Shown: piece after piece, positions 7,957-16,081 of the stretch
Numbering within the stretch: position 1 is the first letter of the stretch
How the letters are laid out: each line of letters begins with the position of its first letter
Assembly (NCBI GenBank): GCA_008123405.1
Contig: VSSA01000001.1
Span: 372,001 to 436,000 of the forward strand
DNA length: 64,000 bases
From: Nocardioides sp. BGMRC 2183
GTDB lineage: Bacteria; Actinomycetota; Actinomycetes; Propionibacteriales; Nocardioidaceae
Reading direction: 5' to 3'
Notes under the pieces: model-generated
The model's database searches: none
Seen by the model: only the letters and a program-made list of their open reading frames with translations
Told to the model about the DNA's origin: nothing
Program-made: the position numbers and the translations under genes

Positions 7957-9364
7957 CCGGCTGCAGCCGGTTGCGGGCCCACCACTCCTGTCCGGACTCG
8001 GGCAGCGTGTGGATCGGGTCGAAGTACTCATACGTCCGGGACAACGCTGCGGGATCGTCGGCCTCGATCGAGGTCAGGTAGTTCTTGGTCCAGGTGCTGA
8101 TGCCGCGCTCCGTGTCGTATCCGGCCACCTGGTGCACCCAACGCTTGCCGACGAACGGCACGTCGCACACGATCCGCGGAGTGGCGTAGCCCGGGAGGTA
8201 GCCCATGATCTGGTGCTGCAGGTGCTGGGCGGTGGCGACCGAGACCCGCCAGTGCTCGGCGTACGGGATCATGTCGCACATGTAGAGGTAGTAGGGCATG
8301 ATCCGGGCGCCGTCCAGCAGCGCGAAGGAGAGGTCGAGCAGCGCGTGCGGGTCGGCATTGACGCCGTCGAGCAACACACCCTGGTTGCGCACGTCGCGCA
8401 GGCCGGCATCCAGCAGCCCACCCGCTGCGGCGGCGACCGCCGGCGTGATCGAGTTCGCGTGGTTGGCATGGGTGTGGACAGCCAGGGAGACACCACGGGC
8501 CCGAGCCGTGGCCGCGACCCGGGCGACCCCTTCGACGACCTCGGGCTGCGCCCAGTGCTGGGGCAGGCCGATCAGCGCCTTGGTCGCGAGACGGATGTCC
8601 CGGATGGTCTCGATCTCCATCAGGCCGGCGAGGAAGGTCTCCAGACGGGGCCACGGCATGTTGGCGACATCGCCACCGGAGACCACCACGTCCCGCACCG
8701 TGGGGGTACGACGCAGGTAGTCCAACATCGCGGTGTGCCGGTCGACCGGCTTGGCCACGAACTTCAGCTTGGTCACTGCCGGCGTCGAGTTGCCCACCAG
8801 GTCCATCCGAGTGCAGTGCCCGCAGTATTGCGGGCAGGTCGGCAACAGCTCGGCGAGCACCTTGGTCGGGTAGCGGTGGGTGAGCCCCTCGGCGACCCAC
8901 ATGTCGTGCTCGTGCAGCGAGTCCCGCGACGCATGCGGGTGCGAGGGCCAGTCGGTACGGCGGTCGGTGAAGACCGGCAGCATGTAGTGGCGCACGGGAT
9001 CTGCATAGAAGGCCGCAGTCAGTGAGCCAGGACCGCCCGGCTCGCTGGCCGGTGCCATCGTGTTCAGCATCTGGGGTGGCAGCAGCATCGACATCGTCGC
9101 CCGCTCTGCCTGGTCGCGCTCGAGGTCGGTGAAGAAGGTCTCGTCGACGAGATCCCCGACCACCTCCCGCAACTGGCGCACGTTCTTGACGCAGTGCGCT
9201 CGCTGCCACTGCACGGAGGACCACTCAGCGTCCGTGACCTCACGCCATCCCGGGAACCTGCGCCAGTCGGGCTCGTGAAGCTGCCGCTGCTGGTAGCGGT
9301 AGGGCTGGTGTGGCGGACCCGCCGAGGCGCCGATCGGTTGTGACGTGAGGGACATAAGTGCCAT
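7946..9364 (-). CDS. kamA: KamA family radical SAM protein, probable L-lysine 2,3-aminomutase
   Basis: The protein is 472 residues. The radical-SAM cluster motif CPQYCGHC (CxxxCxxC) lies at about residues 175-182, and VVVSGGDVANMPW and AVHTHANHANSITP match the KamA family. The enzyme uses a 4Fe-4S cluster, SAM and PLP to convert L-lysine to L-beta-lysine. Glutamate 2,3-aminomutases are close relatives, but the adjoining beta-lysine genes favour lysine. The start is ATG 9364, with ATG 9355 as alternative. It is transcribed divergently from kdd, with about 54 bases between. Confidence 0.85.
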   Translation of the reverse strand: MALMSLTSQPIGASAGPPHQPYRYQQRQLHEPDWRRFPGWREVTDAEWSSVQWQRAHCVKNVRQLREVVGDLVDETFFTDLERDQAERATMSMLLPPQMLNTMAPASEPGGPGSLTAAFYADPVRHYMLPVFTDRRTDWPSHPHASRDSLHEHDMWVAEGLTHRYPTKVLAELLPTCPQYCGHCTRMDLVGNSTPAVTKLKFVAKPVDRHTAMLDYLRRTPTVRDVVVSGGDVANMPWPRLETFLAGLMEIETIRDIRLATKALIGLPQHWAQPEVVEGVARVAATARARGVSLAVHTHANHANSITPAVAAAAGGLLDAGLRDVRNQGVLLDGVNADPHALLDLSFALLDGARIMPYYLYMCDMIPYAEHWRVSVATAQHLQHQIMGYLPGYATPRIVCDVPFVGKRWVHQVAGYDTERGISTWTKNYLTSIEADDPAALSRTYEYFDPIHTLPESGQEWWARNRLQPVSE

Positions 9365-9374
9365 GCTAGACGGA

Positions 9375-9381
9375 GATTATC
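9375..9381. promoter_or_regulatory. overlapping divergent -10 elements between kamA and kdd
   Basis: On the plus strand GATTAT (9375-9380) resembles a -10 box for kdd. On the minus strand GATAAT (9381-9376) resembles one for kamA. Both sit in the only intergenic stretch, so polymerase binding in one direction should exclude the other. No -35 boxes are obvious. Confidence 0.4.
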
Positions 9382-9418
9382 CCTCGTCAACGCATTGAGA
9401 CCGGAGGATTTACAGGTC

Positions 9419-10465
9419 ATGGTCAGTTCGACAGCAACTGAGCAACGTCTGGCCGACACCGACCCGACCGGCCTTCACCGCGTGTCGAGACCGCTCGGCG
9501 TGCTGCCTCAAGCCGCCGACGTGCTGGACGCCGGGCCGGCGATCGGACTCGACGAGGTCCGGGTCCGGGTCGAGCGTCTCAACCTCGACGCCGCCTCGTT
9601 CCGTCAGCTGACCGAGGCCCACCGCGACGGCGATGCAGCGCGGGCCGCCGTGCTCGAGATCATCGAGTCCCGCGGCAAGATGCAGAACCCGGTGACCGGC
9701 TCGGGCGGCATGCTGATCGGCACTGTCGACGAGGTCGGGTCCGCGTCGCCACTCGGGCTGCGGGTCGGCCAACGGATCGCCACCCTGGTCTCCCTCACCC
9801 TCACACCCTTGCGCATCACCGACGGCCTGCAGGCCTGGGACGGACGCAGCGAGCAGGTGCCGACCGACGGCCACGCCATTCTCTTCGGCCGCTCCATCGC
9901 CGCGGTGTTGCCCCACGACCTCCCCGAGGAGCTTGCTCTCTCCGTCCTCGACGTCTGCGGCGCCCCGGCCCTGGTACGACGTGTGCTGGGCCAGCGTCCC
10001 GGCGCCCGGCTGGTCGTCATCGGGGGCGGTGGAAAGTCGGGGTCGCTGAGCCTCGCCGCCGCCCGCGGCCTGGCGAGCAGCCGCATCGGCGTGGTGCCGA
10101 CCGAGGTCGAGGCGGAGCGGCTGCGTGCCGCCGGGATCGCGGATGTGGTGGCCGTCGCCGATGCCCGCGACCCGGTCGGGCTGCGCGACGCGGTGGCCGC
10201 GGCGGGTGGACCGGGGGACGTGACCGTGGTCTGCGTCGACGTACCGGGTTGTGAGCACGGCGCGGTGCTGGCCACCGCCGAGGGCGGCACCGTGATCTTC
10301 TTCTCGATGGCCACCGACTTCGCCGCCGCCGCGCTCGGCGCGGAGGGGCTGGCAGCCGACGTGACCATGCTGATCGGCAACGGCTACGTGCCCGGCCACG
10401 CCGATCTCGCCCTCGACCTGGTCCGCACGACGCCGGGCGTCCGCACTCTCTTCGAGGCCCGATGA
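9419..10465 (+). CDS. kdd: L-erythro-3,5-diaminohexanoate dehydrogenase
   Basis: This 348-residue NAD(P)-dependent enzyme oxidatively deaminates 3,5-diaminohexanoate to 5-amino-3-oxohexanoate, the third step of lysine fermentation. The Rossmann glycine motif VVIGGGGKSGSLSL is at about residue 200, and the segment KMQNPVTGSGGMLIGTV is characteristic of the family. I chose ATG 9419 because GGAGG at 9403-9407 lies 11 bases before it; the earlier TTG 9395 precedes that ribosome site. The stop overlaps the first kamD ATG. Confidence 0.88.
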   Translation: MVSSTATEQRLADTDPTGLHRVSRPLGVLPQAADVLDAGPAIGLDEVRVRVERLNLDAASFRQLTEAHRDGDAARAAVLEIIESRGKMQNPVTGSGGMLIGTVDEVGSASPLGLRVGQRIATLVSLTLTPLRITDGLQAWDGRSEQVPTDGHAILFGRSIAAVLPHDLPEELALSVLDVCGAPALVRRVLGQRPGARLVVIGGGGKSGSLSLAAARGLASSRIGVVPTEVEAERLRAAGIADVVAVADARDPVGLRDAVAAAGGPGDVTVVCVDVPGCEHGAVLATAEGGTVIFFSMATDFAAAALGAEGLAADVTMLIGNGYVPGHADLALDLVRTTPGVRTLFEAR

Positions 10466-10516
10466 GCACCCCGATGAGCACCCCGATGAGCACCCCGATG
10501 AGCACCCCGATGAGCA
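10462..10516 (+). repeat. 12-bp tandem repeat containing the kamD start codon
   Basis: ATGAGCACCCCG is repeated four times without change (10462-10509), followed by a partial copy ATGAGCA. Each unit is in frame, giving five successive in-frame ATGs and an N-terminus of repeated Met-Ser-Thr-Pro. The first ATG overlaps the kdd stop. The length is a multiple of three, so copy-number change would keep the frame. Confidence 0.95.
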
Positions 10517-12093
10517 AGCTGCAGCTCGATCCGGCGACCGTCGCGCAGGCCCGCGACCTGGCTGCACGTGCCGGCCGCCCGATCGTCGACCTGGCTCGCT
10601 CGCACACCACCGTCTCCGTCGAGCGGGCCGCACTCCGGCTGGCCGGTCTGAGCGGCGCGGATCCCGACGGCACTCCCTGGGTCAACCGGTTGGCCGACGC
10701 GGTGCGTGCCGACCTGCCCGAGGCTCTGGCCGGCGGCCTCGCCGTACCGGTCTGGGACGCGTTGGTCCGTGGCGAGGCCGAGGACCTGACCACGCTGGCG
10801 CAGAAGGCGGCGGCCGGCTCGGTGCGGTTCCGGCACCCGACCGGTGGTGACCGGGCCCGTGCGATCACTGCGGCCCGGGACCAGATCGAGCGTGGGCTGC
10901 ACGCGATCGAACGTCAGCGCACCGAGCGGGAGCGCCTGCTTCAGGTGCACGGCGGCCCGCCGCGGACGCCGTGGATCTACCTGATCGTCGCCACCGGCGA
11001 CATCTACGAGGACATCCCACAAGCGCAGCAGGCGGCCCGCGAGGGCGCCGACGTGATCGCGGTGATCCGCAGCACCGGGCAGAGCCTGTTGGACTTCGTC
11101 CCCGAGGGCGCCACGCGGGAGGGTTTCGCCGGCACCTACGCCACCGCGGAGAACTTCCGGCTGATGCGTGCCGCTCTCGACGAGACCAGTGCCGAGCTCG
11201 GCCGCTACGTACGCCTGACCAACTACGCCAGTGGCCTGTGCATGCCGGAGATCGCGGTGCTGGCCGGGCAGCAGCGGCTGGACATGATGCTCAACGACTC
11301 GATGTACGGGATCCTGTTCCGCGACATCAACCCGGTCCGGACCTTCGTGGACCAGCGGTTCAGCCGTCAGGTGCACGCCCGGGCCGGCATCATCATCAAC
11401 ACCGGCGAGGACAACTACCTGACCACTGCCGACGCCGTCGATGCGGCGCACACCGTCACCACCAGCCAGCTCCTCAACGAGTACTTCGCCAAGGAGGCGG
11501 GGCTCGAGGACTGGCAGCTCGGACTCGGCCACGCCTTCGAGATCGACCCGGACCTCCCCGACAGCTTCCGGCTCGAGCTCGCGCACGCACTCCTGGCCCG
11601 CGAGCTCTTCCCGGATGCCCCGCTGAAGTGGATGCCGCCGACCCGGCACATGACCGGGGACGTGTTCCGGGGTCACCTGCTGGACGGCTTCTTCAACCTC
11701 GCCGGCGCGCTGACCGGTCAAGGCATCCTGCTGGTCGGCATGATGACCGAGGCGGTGGTGACGCCCTGGCTCTCCGATCGCGACCTGGCGCTGCAGAACG
11801 TGCGCTACGTGCTGGACGCGGCGGGCGCCCTCGGCGAGGACTTCCATCCGGCCCCCGAGGGCTTCATCGCCGAGCGCGCCCGCACCGTGCTCGCCGAGAG
11901 CATCGACCTGCTGCACCGGATCGCCGGGGATGGCCTGCTCGACGCGATCGCGGACGGCACCTTCGGACTGATGCGGCGCCCGGCGGACGGGGGCCGTGGC
12001 CTGGACGGCGTCACCCCGCGCGGCGACGACTACGTCAACCCGGCGATCGACGCCCTCGAGCGCGGACCCGACGGACCGATGGAGGCATCATGA
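10462..12093 (+). CDS. kamD: lysine 5,6-aminomutase, alpha subunit
   Basis: The protein is 543 residues and matches the large (alpha) subunit of the B12- and PLP-dependent mutase, which moves the terminal amino group of beta-lysine (or D-lysine) to give 3,5-diaminohexanoate. Typical segments are VIAVIRSTGQSLLDFVPEGA, LNDSMYGILFRDINP and WMPPTRHMTGD. The real N-terminus is uncertain because five in-frame ATGs are available at 10462-10510; conserved sequence begins near KLQLDP. The stop overlaps kamE by four bases, implying coupled synthesis of the two subunits. Confidence 0.92.
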   Translation: MSTPMSTPMSTPMSTPMSKLQLDPATVAQARDLAARAGRPIVDLARSHTTVSVERAALRLAGLSGADPDGTPWVNRLADAVRADLPEALAGGLAVPVWDALVRGEAEDLTTLAQKAAAGSVRFRHPTGGDRARAITAARDQIERGLHAIERQRTERERLLQVHGGPPRTPWIYLIVATGDIYEDIPQAQQAAREGADVIAVIRSTGQSLLDFVPEGATREGFAGTYATAENFRLMRAALDETSAELGRYVRLTNYASGLCMPEIAVLAGQQRLDMMLNDSMYGILFRDINPVRTFVDQRFSRQVHARAGIIINTGEDNYLTTADAVDAAHTVTTSQLLNEYFAKEAGLEDWQLGLGHAFEIDPDLPDSFRLELAHALLARELFPDAPLKWMPPTRHMTGDVFRGHLLDGFFNLAGALTGQGILLVGMMTEAVVTPWLSDRDLALQNVRYVLDAAGALGEDFHPAPEGFIAERARTVLAESIDLLHRIAGDGLLDAIADGTFGLMRRPADGGRGLDGVTPRGDDYVNPAIDALERGPDGPMEAS

Positions 12094-12827
12094 CCGGCCC
12101 GATCCGCCCGTACGGCGACACCACCGGCGACGGCATGGTGCAGGTCAGCTTCACGCTGCCGATCCGGCACTCGGCTCGCGCGGAGGGTGCTGCGACCCGT
12201 CTGGCGGGCTCGATGGGGATCGACCCGGCGCTGGTGGTGCACGCCCGCCCGCTGGGGCCGGGGCACACCTTCTTCGTGGTCTACGGCCGGTGCAACCACC
12301 TCGTCGACCCGGCCGACGTCGAGGTGGTGGAGCGGGACTTCCCGCTGCTGACTCCCAAGGAGGCGAACTCCGCGATCAAGGCGACACTGCAGCGGCGTCT
12401 GGTGGTCGTGGGCGCCTGCATCGGCACGGACGCCCACACCGTGGGCATCGACGCGATCCTCAACATCAAGGGGTTCGCGGGGGAGAAGGGGCTGGAGTAC
12501 TACCGGGAGATCGACGTACACAACCTGGGTGCTCAGGTCTCGGTGCCCGCGTTGGTCGATGCCGCCGTGACCCACCACGCCGATGCCGTCCTGGTCTCCC
12601 AGGTGGTGACGCAGCGCGACGCCCACCTCCTCAACACCCGCGAGATGTCCGCAGCATTCCGAGAGGCGTTCGCTGTGGATCAGCGCCCGCTGTTGGTGGT
12701 CGGTGGCCCCCGCTTCGACCCGACCATGGCCGGCGCCCTCGGCGTCGACCGGATCTTCGGCCGCGGCACCACGCCCGGCGAGGTCGCCTCCTTCCTCGTC
12801 CACCGCGTCGGTGACCCCGCCGCCTGA
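12090..12827 (+). CDS. kamE: lysine 5,6-aminomutase, beta subunit (B12-binding)
   Basis: The 245-residue small subunit carries the cobalamin-binding motif DAHTVG (DxHxxG, about residues 114-119), followed by IDAILNIKGFAGEKGLE, whose Lys after Ile is the plausible PLP lysine. GGAGG at 12081-12085 precedes the ATG, which overlaps the kamD stop. It completes the KamDE mutase together with the alpha subunit. The last segment VGGPRFDPTMAGALGVDRIF belongs to the Rossmann B12 domain. Confidence 0.93.
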   Translation: MTGPIRPYGDTTGDGMVQVSFTLPIRHSARAEGAATRLAGSMGIDPALVVHARPLGPGHTFFVVYGRCNHLVDPADVEVVERDFPLLTPKEANSAIKATLQRRLVVVGACIGTDAHTVGIDAILNIKGFAGEKGLEYYREIDVHNLGAQVSVPALVDAAVTHHADAVLVSQVVTQRDAHLLNTREMSAAFREAFAVDQRPLLVVGGPRFDPTMAGALGVDRIFGRGTTPGEVASFLVHRVGDPAA

Positions 12828-12844
12828 TCCGAGGGAGCACCCCG

Positions 12845-13249
12845 ATGACCTCCAGCACCCCGAGCGACGACCGTCGGATCGGCACGACCGTGCGTCACCG
12901 GCGCTACGTCTCGTACGCGCACGCCCACTACGCCGGGGGGTTGGTCGACGGCGCCTTCGGCCTGGGTCTCTTCGGCGACGCCGCCACCGAGCTGTGCATC
13001 GCCCTCGACCAGGACGAGGGCCTCTTTGCCGGCTACGAGGAGGTCACGTTCCTGGCTCCGGTCCGCGCCGGCGACGTGGTCGAGGCCCGAGCCGAGCTGA
13101 TCGCCGCGGGACGTCGTTCCCGTCGCATCCGCTTCGTGCTGGAGGTGGTCGCCCGCGGGCAGACAACCGACGAGCAGCCGGGCCGCGCAGCGCTGCTGAG
13201 TCCTGCACTGGTGGCCACCACCGCCGTGGGCACCGTCGTCGTGCCGTGA
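12845..13249 (+). CDS. kal: 3-aminobutyryl-CoA ammonia-lyase (hotdog fold)
   Basis: A 134-residue single hotdog-domain protein with YVSYAHAHYAGGLVDGA and EVTFLAPVRAGDVVEARAEL, as in Kal of lysine-fermenting bacteria. Kal eliminates ammonia from 3-aminobutyryl-CoA to give crotonyl-CoA. It is the last gene of the kdd-kamDE run, 17 bases after kamE, with a GGGAG ribosome site. The cleavage enzyme Kce, which acts just before it, is not in the window. Confidence 0.85.
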   Translation: MTSSTPSDDRRIGTTVRHRRYVSYAHAHYAGGLVDGAFGLGLFGDAATELCIALDQDEGLFAGYEEVTFLAPVRAGDVVEARAELIAAGRRSRRIRFVLEVVARGQTTDEQPGRAALLSPALVATTAVGTVVVP

Positions 13250-13338
13250 CCGCGGCCACCGGCCTCGGCGCGTCGCAATGCGACACGCCGAAGGAGTCGC
13301 GAAAAATCTCGGTAATCTGCGGGCCGCTGGCGCCGCTG

Positions 13339-13370
13339 TGACCTGCGCAGACGGACGTTTGCGCAGGTCA
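13339..13370 (+). terminator. perfect 11-bp hairpin after the kam operon
   Basis: TGACCTGCGCA (13339-13349) and TGCGCAGGTCA (13360-13370) are exact reverse complements around a 10-base loop. There is no U-tract, as is usual in high-GC actinobacteria. A terminator is likely; a dyad operator is the alternative. Confidence 0.6.
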
Positions 13371-13532
13371 TCGTCTGGTTGACAGGGCCACGGCGGGTTG
13401 GACAGAGTTCAGAATCGATCGCTCAGGTAGGTCGTGGTCAGTGGGCCGCCGTCCGAGTGACCGCGGTCGGGGGAGTCGCGCCAACTCCGCCCGCCCACGG
13501 TTCGCGGAGGTCGGCCCGCCCCTCGAGAGCGA

Positions 13533-13624
13533 CACGGAAGGATCCCGGTCTCCCTAGACAACGCCTCGCCCCGGCCTCCAGTCGGATCTCGGGACGGACC
13601 GACGGTGTCCGGGATCCTTCCGTG
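13533..13624. repeat. 16-bp inverted repeat with 60-base spacer upstream of lnt
   Basis: CACGGAAGGATCCCGG (13533-13548) and CCGGGATCCTTCCGTG (13609-13624) are perfect reverse complements. The right arm ends 24 bases before the lnt GTG and just before its -10 box. The spacing is too long for a simple terminator. It could be a cruciform or a small mobile-element remnant. Confidence 0.85.
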
Positions 13625-13636
13625 CCTGCTGGGTTC

Positions 13637-13642
13637 TACCCT
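13637..13642 (+). promoter_or_regulatory. -10 box TACCCT of lnt (leaderless)
   Basis: TACCCT ends 6 bases before GTG 13649 with no ribosome-binding site between, so the transcript should begin at the start codon. Confidence 0.55.
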
Positions 13643-13648
13643 TGGTGC

Positions 13649-15280
13649 GTGATCCCGCCCGCCCCCGCCTCCACTGGGATGTCGGTGCGTCGTCGCACCG
13701 GGATCGCGATGCTGATCGCAGCCGGTGGGGGACTGGCGCTCGCCGCCGCCTTCGAGCCGATCGCATGGCCGTTCCTGCTGCCGATCGGGGTCGCCTGCTT
13801 CGCCCTCGCCACCGACGGCCTCTCGGTCCGCCGGGCCGGCCTGGTCGGCTGGGTCTTCGGGATCGCCTTCTACTTCACCCACATCTACTGGATGCGGGAC
13901 TCGATCGGCACCGACGCGTGGATCGCGCTCTCCACCGTCGAGTCCCTCGGTTACGGCGCGGTCGGCCTGGCCATGCCACTGCTGCGACGGCTGCGTGCGT
14001 GGCCGCTGTGGGCGGCAGCGGTGTGGACGGCGATGGAAGGGATCCGCAGCACCTGGCCGTTCTCCGGGATGCCGTGGGGGCGGCTCTCGTTCGCCGCCAT
14101 CGACACCCCGGTCGCTCCCGCCGTCACCTACGTCGGGATGACCGGCCTCTCGTTCCTACTGGCGCTCGGGGGATTCCTGCTCGCGGCGCTCCTCCGCCCG
14201 GGGCCCGCCGGCCCGGGTCGCTTCGCCGCCCGTCTCGGCGGGCGCGGCAGCTACCTGGTCGCGTTCGCCGTGACCGTCACGGTCCTGATCGCGCCGGCGG
14301 TGTGGCCCTACCAGGTCGAGGAGACCGGCACTGCCACCGTCGCTGCGATCCAGGGAAATCTCCCCGGCCCCGCCAACAACATCCTGTACGACGCCCGCGG
14401 GGTCACCACCAACCACCTGCGCGCCACCGAGCAGCTGGCCGACGACGTGGCTGCCGGTCGCGAGCCGCAGCCGGACTTCGTGCTGTGGCCGGAGAACTCG
14501 ACAGCCGTCGATCCGTTCGACGACAGCGTGGTGAACGCCGAGATCAACCAAGCGGTCGAGGCGATGGGGGTGCCGATCGTGGTCGGCGCCATCGTCGGCG
14601 ACGGCGAGGACCACGTGCTCAACCAGGGCATCGTGTGGGACCCGGAGACCGGCCCGGGGGACCGGTACACCAAGCAGAATCCGGTGCCCTACGGCGAGTA
14701 CATCCCCTTCCGGGACGTCTGGGACCCGCAGTTCGGTCAGCTGTCCCTGATCACCCGGGACATGAAGAGCGGCACCCGGACCGAGCCGCTGGAAGTCGGC
14801 GGGATCGCCGTGGCCGACGCGATCTGCTTCGACATCGCCTACGACGACGTGGTCACCGAGCAGGTAGCGGCAGGCGCCGAGATGCTCGCCGTGCAGACCA
14901 GCAACGCCAGCTTCATCTTCACCGACCAGATCGAGCAGCAGTTCGCGATCACGCGGCTGCGCGCGGTGGAGGCCGGGCGCTCGTTGGTCGTCGCCTCGCC
15001 CAATGGCCGGAGCGGGGTGATCGCCTCGGACGGGAGCGTGCTCGCCACCGCACCGCCGCGCACCCCTGCGGTCCTCAACGAGCAGGTCGCACTGAGCACG
15101 ACGCTGACCCCGGCGATCCGCCTGGGCGCCTGGCCCGGGCGACTGTTCATGCTGCTGTCGGTCTGCGGACTCGTGCTGGGTGCGGTCGCGTATCGTCGGA
15201 AGCGGGAGGATGCACTGCCGCCGGAGGTTGCGGTGGCGAGGGCGGAGCCGAGCACTCCCGCTCCGCTTCCCAGCCCCTGA
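13649..15280 (+). CDS. lnt: apolipoprotein N-acyltransferase
   Basis: The 543-residue membrane enzyme N-acylates the lipid-modified cysteine of lipoproteins. Several N-terminal membrane segments are followed by a nitrilase-fold domain with the catalytic Glu-Lys-Cys set: LWPENSTAVD, YTKQNPVPYGEYIPF and ADAICFDIAYDD. A last membrane helix lies at the C-terminus. I chose GTG 13649 from the adjacent -10 box; ATG 13679 is the alternative. In M. tuberculosis this protein is fused to Ppm1, whereas here the two genes are separate and 9 bases apart. Confidence 0.88.
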   Translation: MIPPAPASTGMSVRRRTGIAMLIAAGGGLALAAAFEPIAWPFLLPIGVACFALATDGLSVRRAGLVGWVFGIAFYFTHIYWMRDSIGTDAWIALSTVESLGYGAVGLAMPLLRRLRAWPLWAAAVWTAMEGIRSTWPFSGMPWGRLSFAAIDTPVAPAVTYVGMTGLSFLLALGGFLLAALLRPGPAGPGRFAARLGGRGSYLVAFAVTVTVLIAPAVWPYQVEETGTATVAAIQGNLPGPANNILYDARGVTTNHLRATEQLADDVAAGREPQPDFVLWPENSTAVDPFDDSVVNAEINQAVEAMGVPIVVGAIVGDGEDHVLNQGIVWDPETGPGDRYTKQNPVPYGEYIPFRDVWDPQFGQLSLITRDMKSGTRTEPLEVGGIAVADAICFDIAYDDVVTEQVAAGAEMLAVQTSNASFIFTDQIEQQFAITRLRAVEAGRSLVVASPNGRSGVIASDGSVLATAPPRTPAVLNEQVALSTTLTPAIRLGAWPGRLFMLLSVCGLVLGAVAYRRKREDALPPEVAVARAEPSTPAPLPSP

Positions 15281-15289
15281 CGAGCAGTC

Positions 15290-16081
15290 ATGAAGAACAG
15301 TCCTGAGATGCGAGGTCCCGCGTTGTCCGAGTCCGCAGCGTCCGCCCACCCGCTGGGGCGCGTGGTGATGGTGATGCCGACCTTCAACGAGGCGGACAAC
15401 CTGGCCTGGATCGTCGACCGGCTGCTGGCCGCCCAGCCCGGCGTCGAGGTCCTCGTCGTCGATGACAGCTCACCGGACGGCACCGGACGGATCGCCGACG
15501 AGCTCACCGATGCCCACCCGCGGGTGCACGTGCTGCATCGCACCGCCAAGGGCGGGCTGGGTGCTGCCTATCTCGCCGGCTTCGCCTGGGCGCTCCAGGA
15601 GGGCTTCGACGTGATCGGCGAGATGGACGCCGACGGCTCGCACCAACCCGAGCAGCTCCACCGACTGCTGGACGCACTGGGGGAGGCCGACCTGGTGATC
15701 GGCTCCCGCTGGGTCCCCGGCGGATCGGTGGTCAACTGGCCGTGGCAGCGGGAGCTCCTCAGCCGCGGCGGCAACCTGTACGTGCGCCTCCTGCTCGGGA
15801 TCGACGTACGCGACGCGACAGCCGGATTCCGGCTCTACCGGCGCACCACGTTGGAGAAGATCCGGCTCGACGAGGTGCGTTCCACCGGCTACGTGTTCCA
15901 GACCGACTTGGTCGCACGCACCCTGCACGCCGGCCTGACCGTGCGCGAGGTGCCGATCGAGTTCGTCGAGCGGGTGCGCGGCGCCTCCAAGATGAGCGGG
16001 CAGGTGGCCGCGGAGTCGCTGCGACGGATCACCGCCTGGGGCCTGCGCGACCGCTGGCAGCAGCTGCGGGGGCGTCGATGA
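15290..16081 (+). CDS. ppm1: polyprenol monophosphomannose synthase
   Basis: This 263-residue GT2 glycosyltransferase transfers mannose from GDP-mannose to polyprenyl phosphate for lipoglycans and protein mannosylation. Motifs are MPTFNEADNLAWIVDRL, VDDSSPDGTG and EMDADGSHQPEQL (metal-binding DxD), with SRWVPGGSVVNWPWQRE further on. No membrane domain is present; the neighbouring Lnt may supply the membrane association that fusion gives in M. tuberculosis. ATG 15308 is an alternative start. The stop overlaps the fxsA ATG. Confidence 0.88.
   Translation: MKNSPEMRGPALSESAASAHPLGRVVMVMPTFNEADNLAWIVDRLLAAQPGVEVLVVDDSSPDGTGRIADELTDAHPRVHVLHRTAKGGLGAAYLAGFAWALQEGFDVIGEMDADGSHQPEQLHRLLDALGEADLVIGSRWVPGGSVVNWPWQRELLSRGGNLYVRLLLGIDVRDATAGFRLYRRTTLEKIRLDEVRSTGYVFQTDLVARTLHAGLTVREVPIEFVERVRGASKMSGQVAAESLRRITAWGLRDRWQQLRGRR

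Larger units (their letters stand above)
13250..13648. other. 399-base intergenic region between kal and lnt
   Basis: I see no credible gene here. The region contains the kam terminator hairpin (13339-13370), a widely spaced 16-bp inverted repeat (13533-13548 and 13609-13624) and a -10 box for lnt (13637-13642). Confidence 0.7.

Noticed and set aside
7946-9364. Glutamate 2,3-aminomutase instead of lysine 2,3-aminomutase
   Set aside because: It cannot be excluded from sequence by eye, but the adjoining kdd-kamDE-kal operon makes lysine the simpler substrate.
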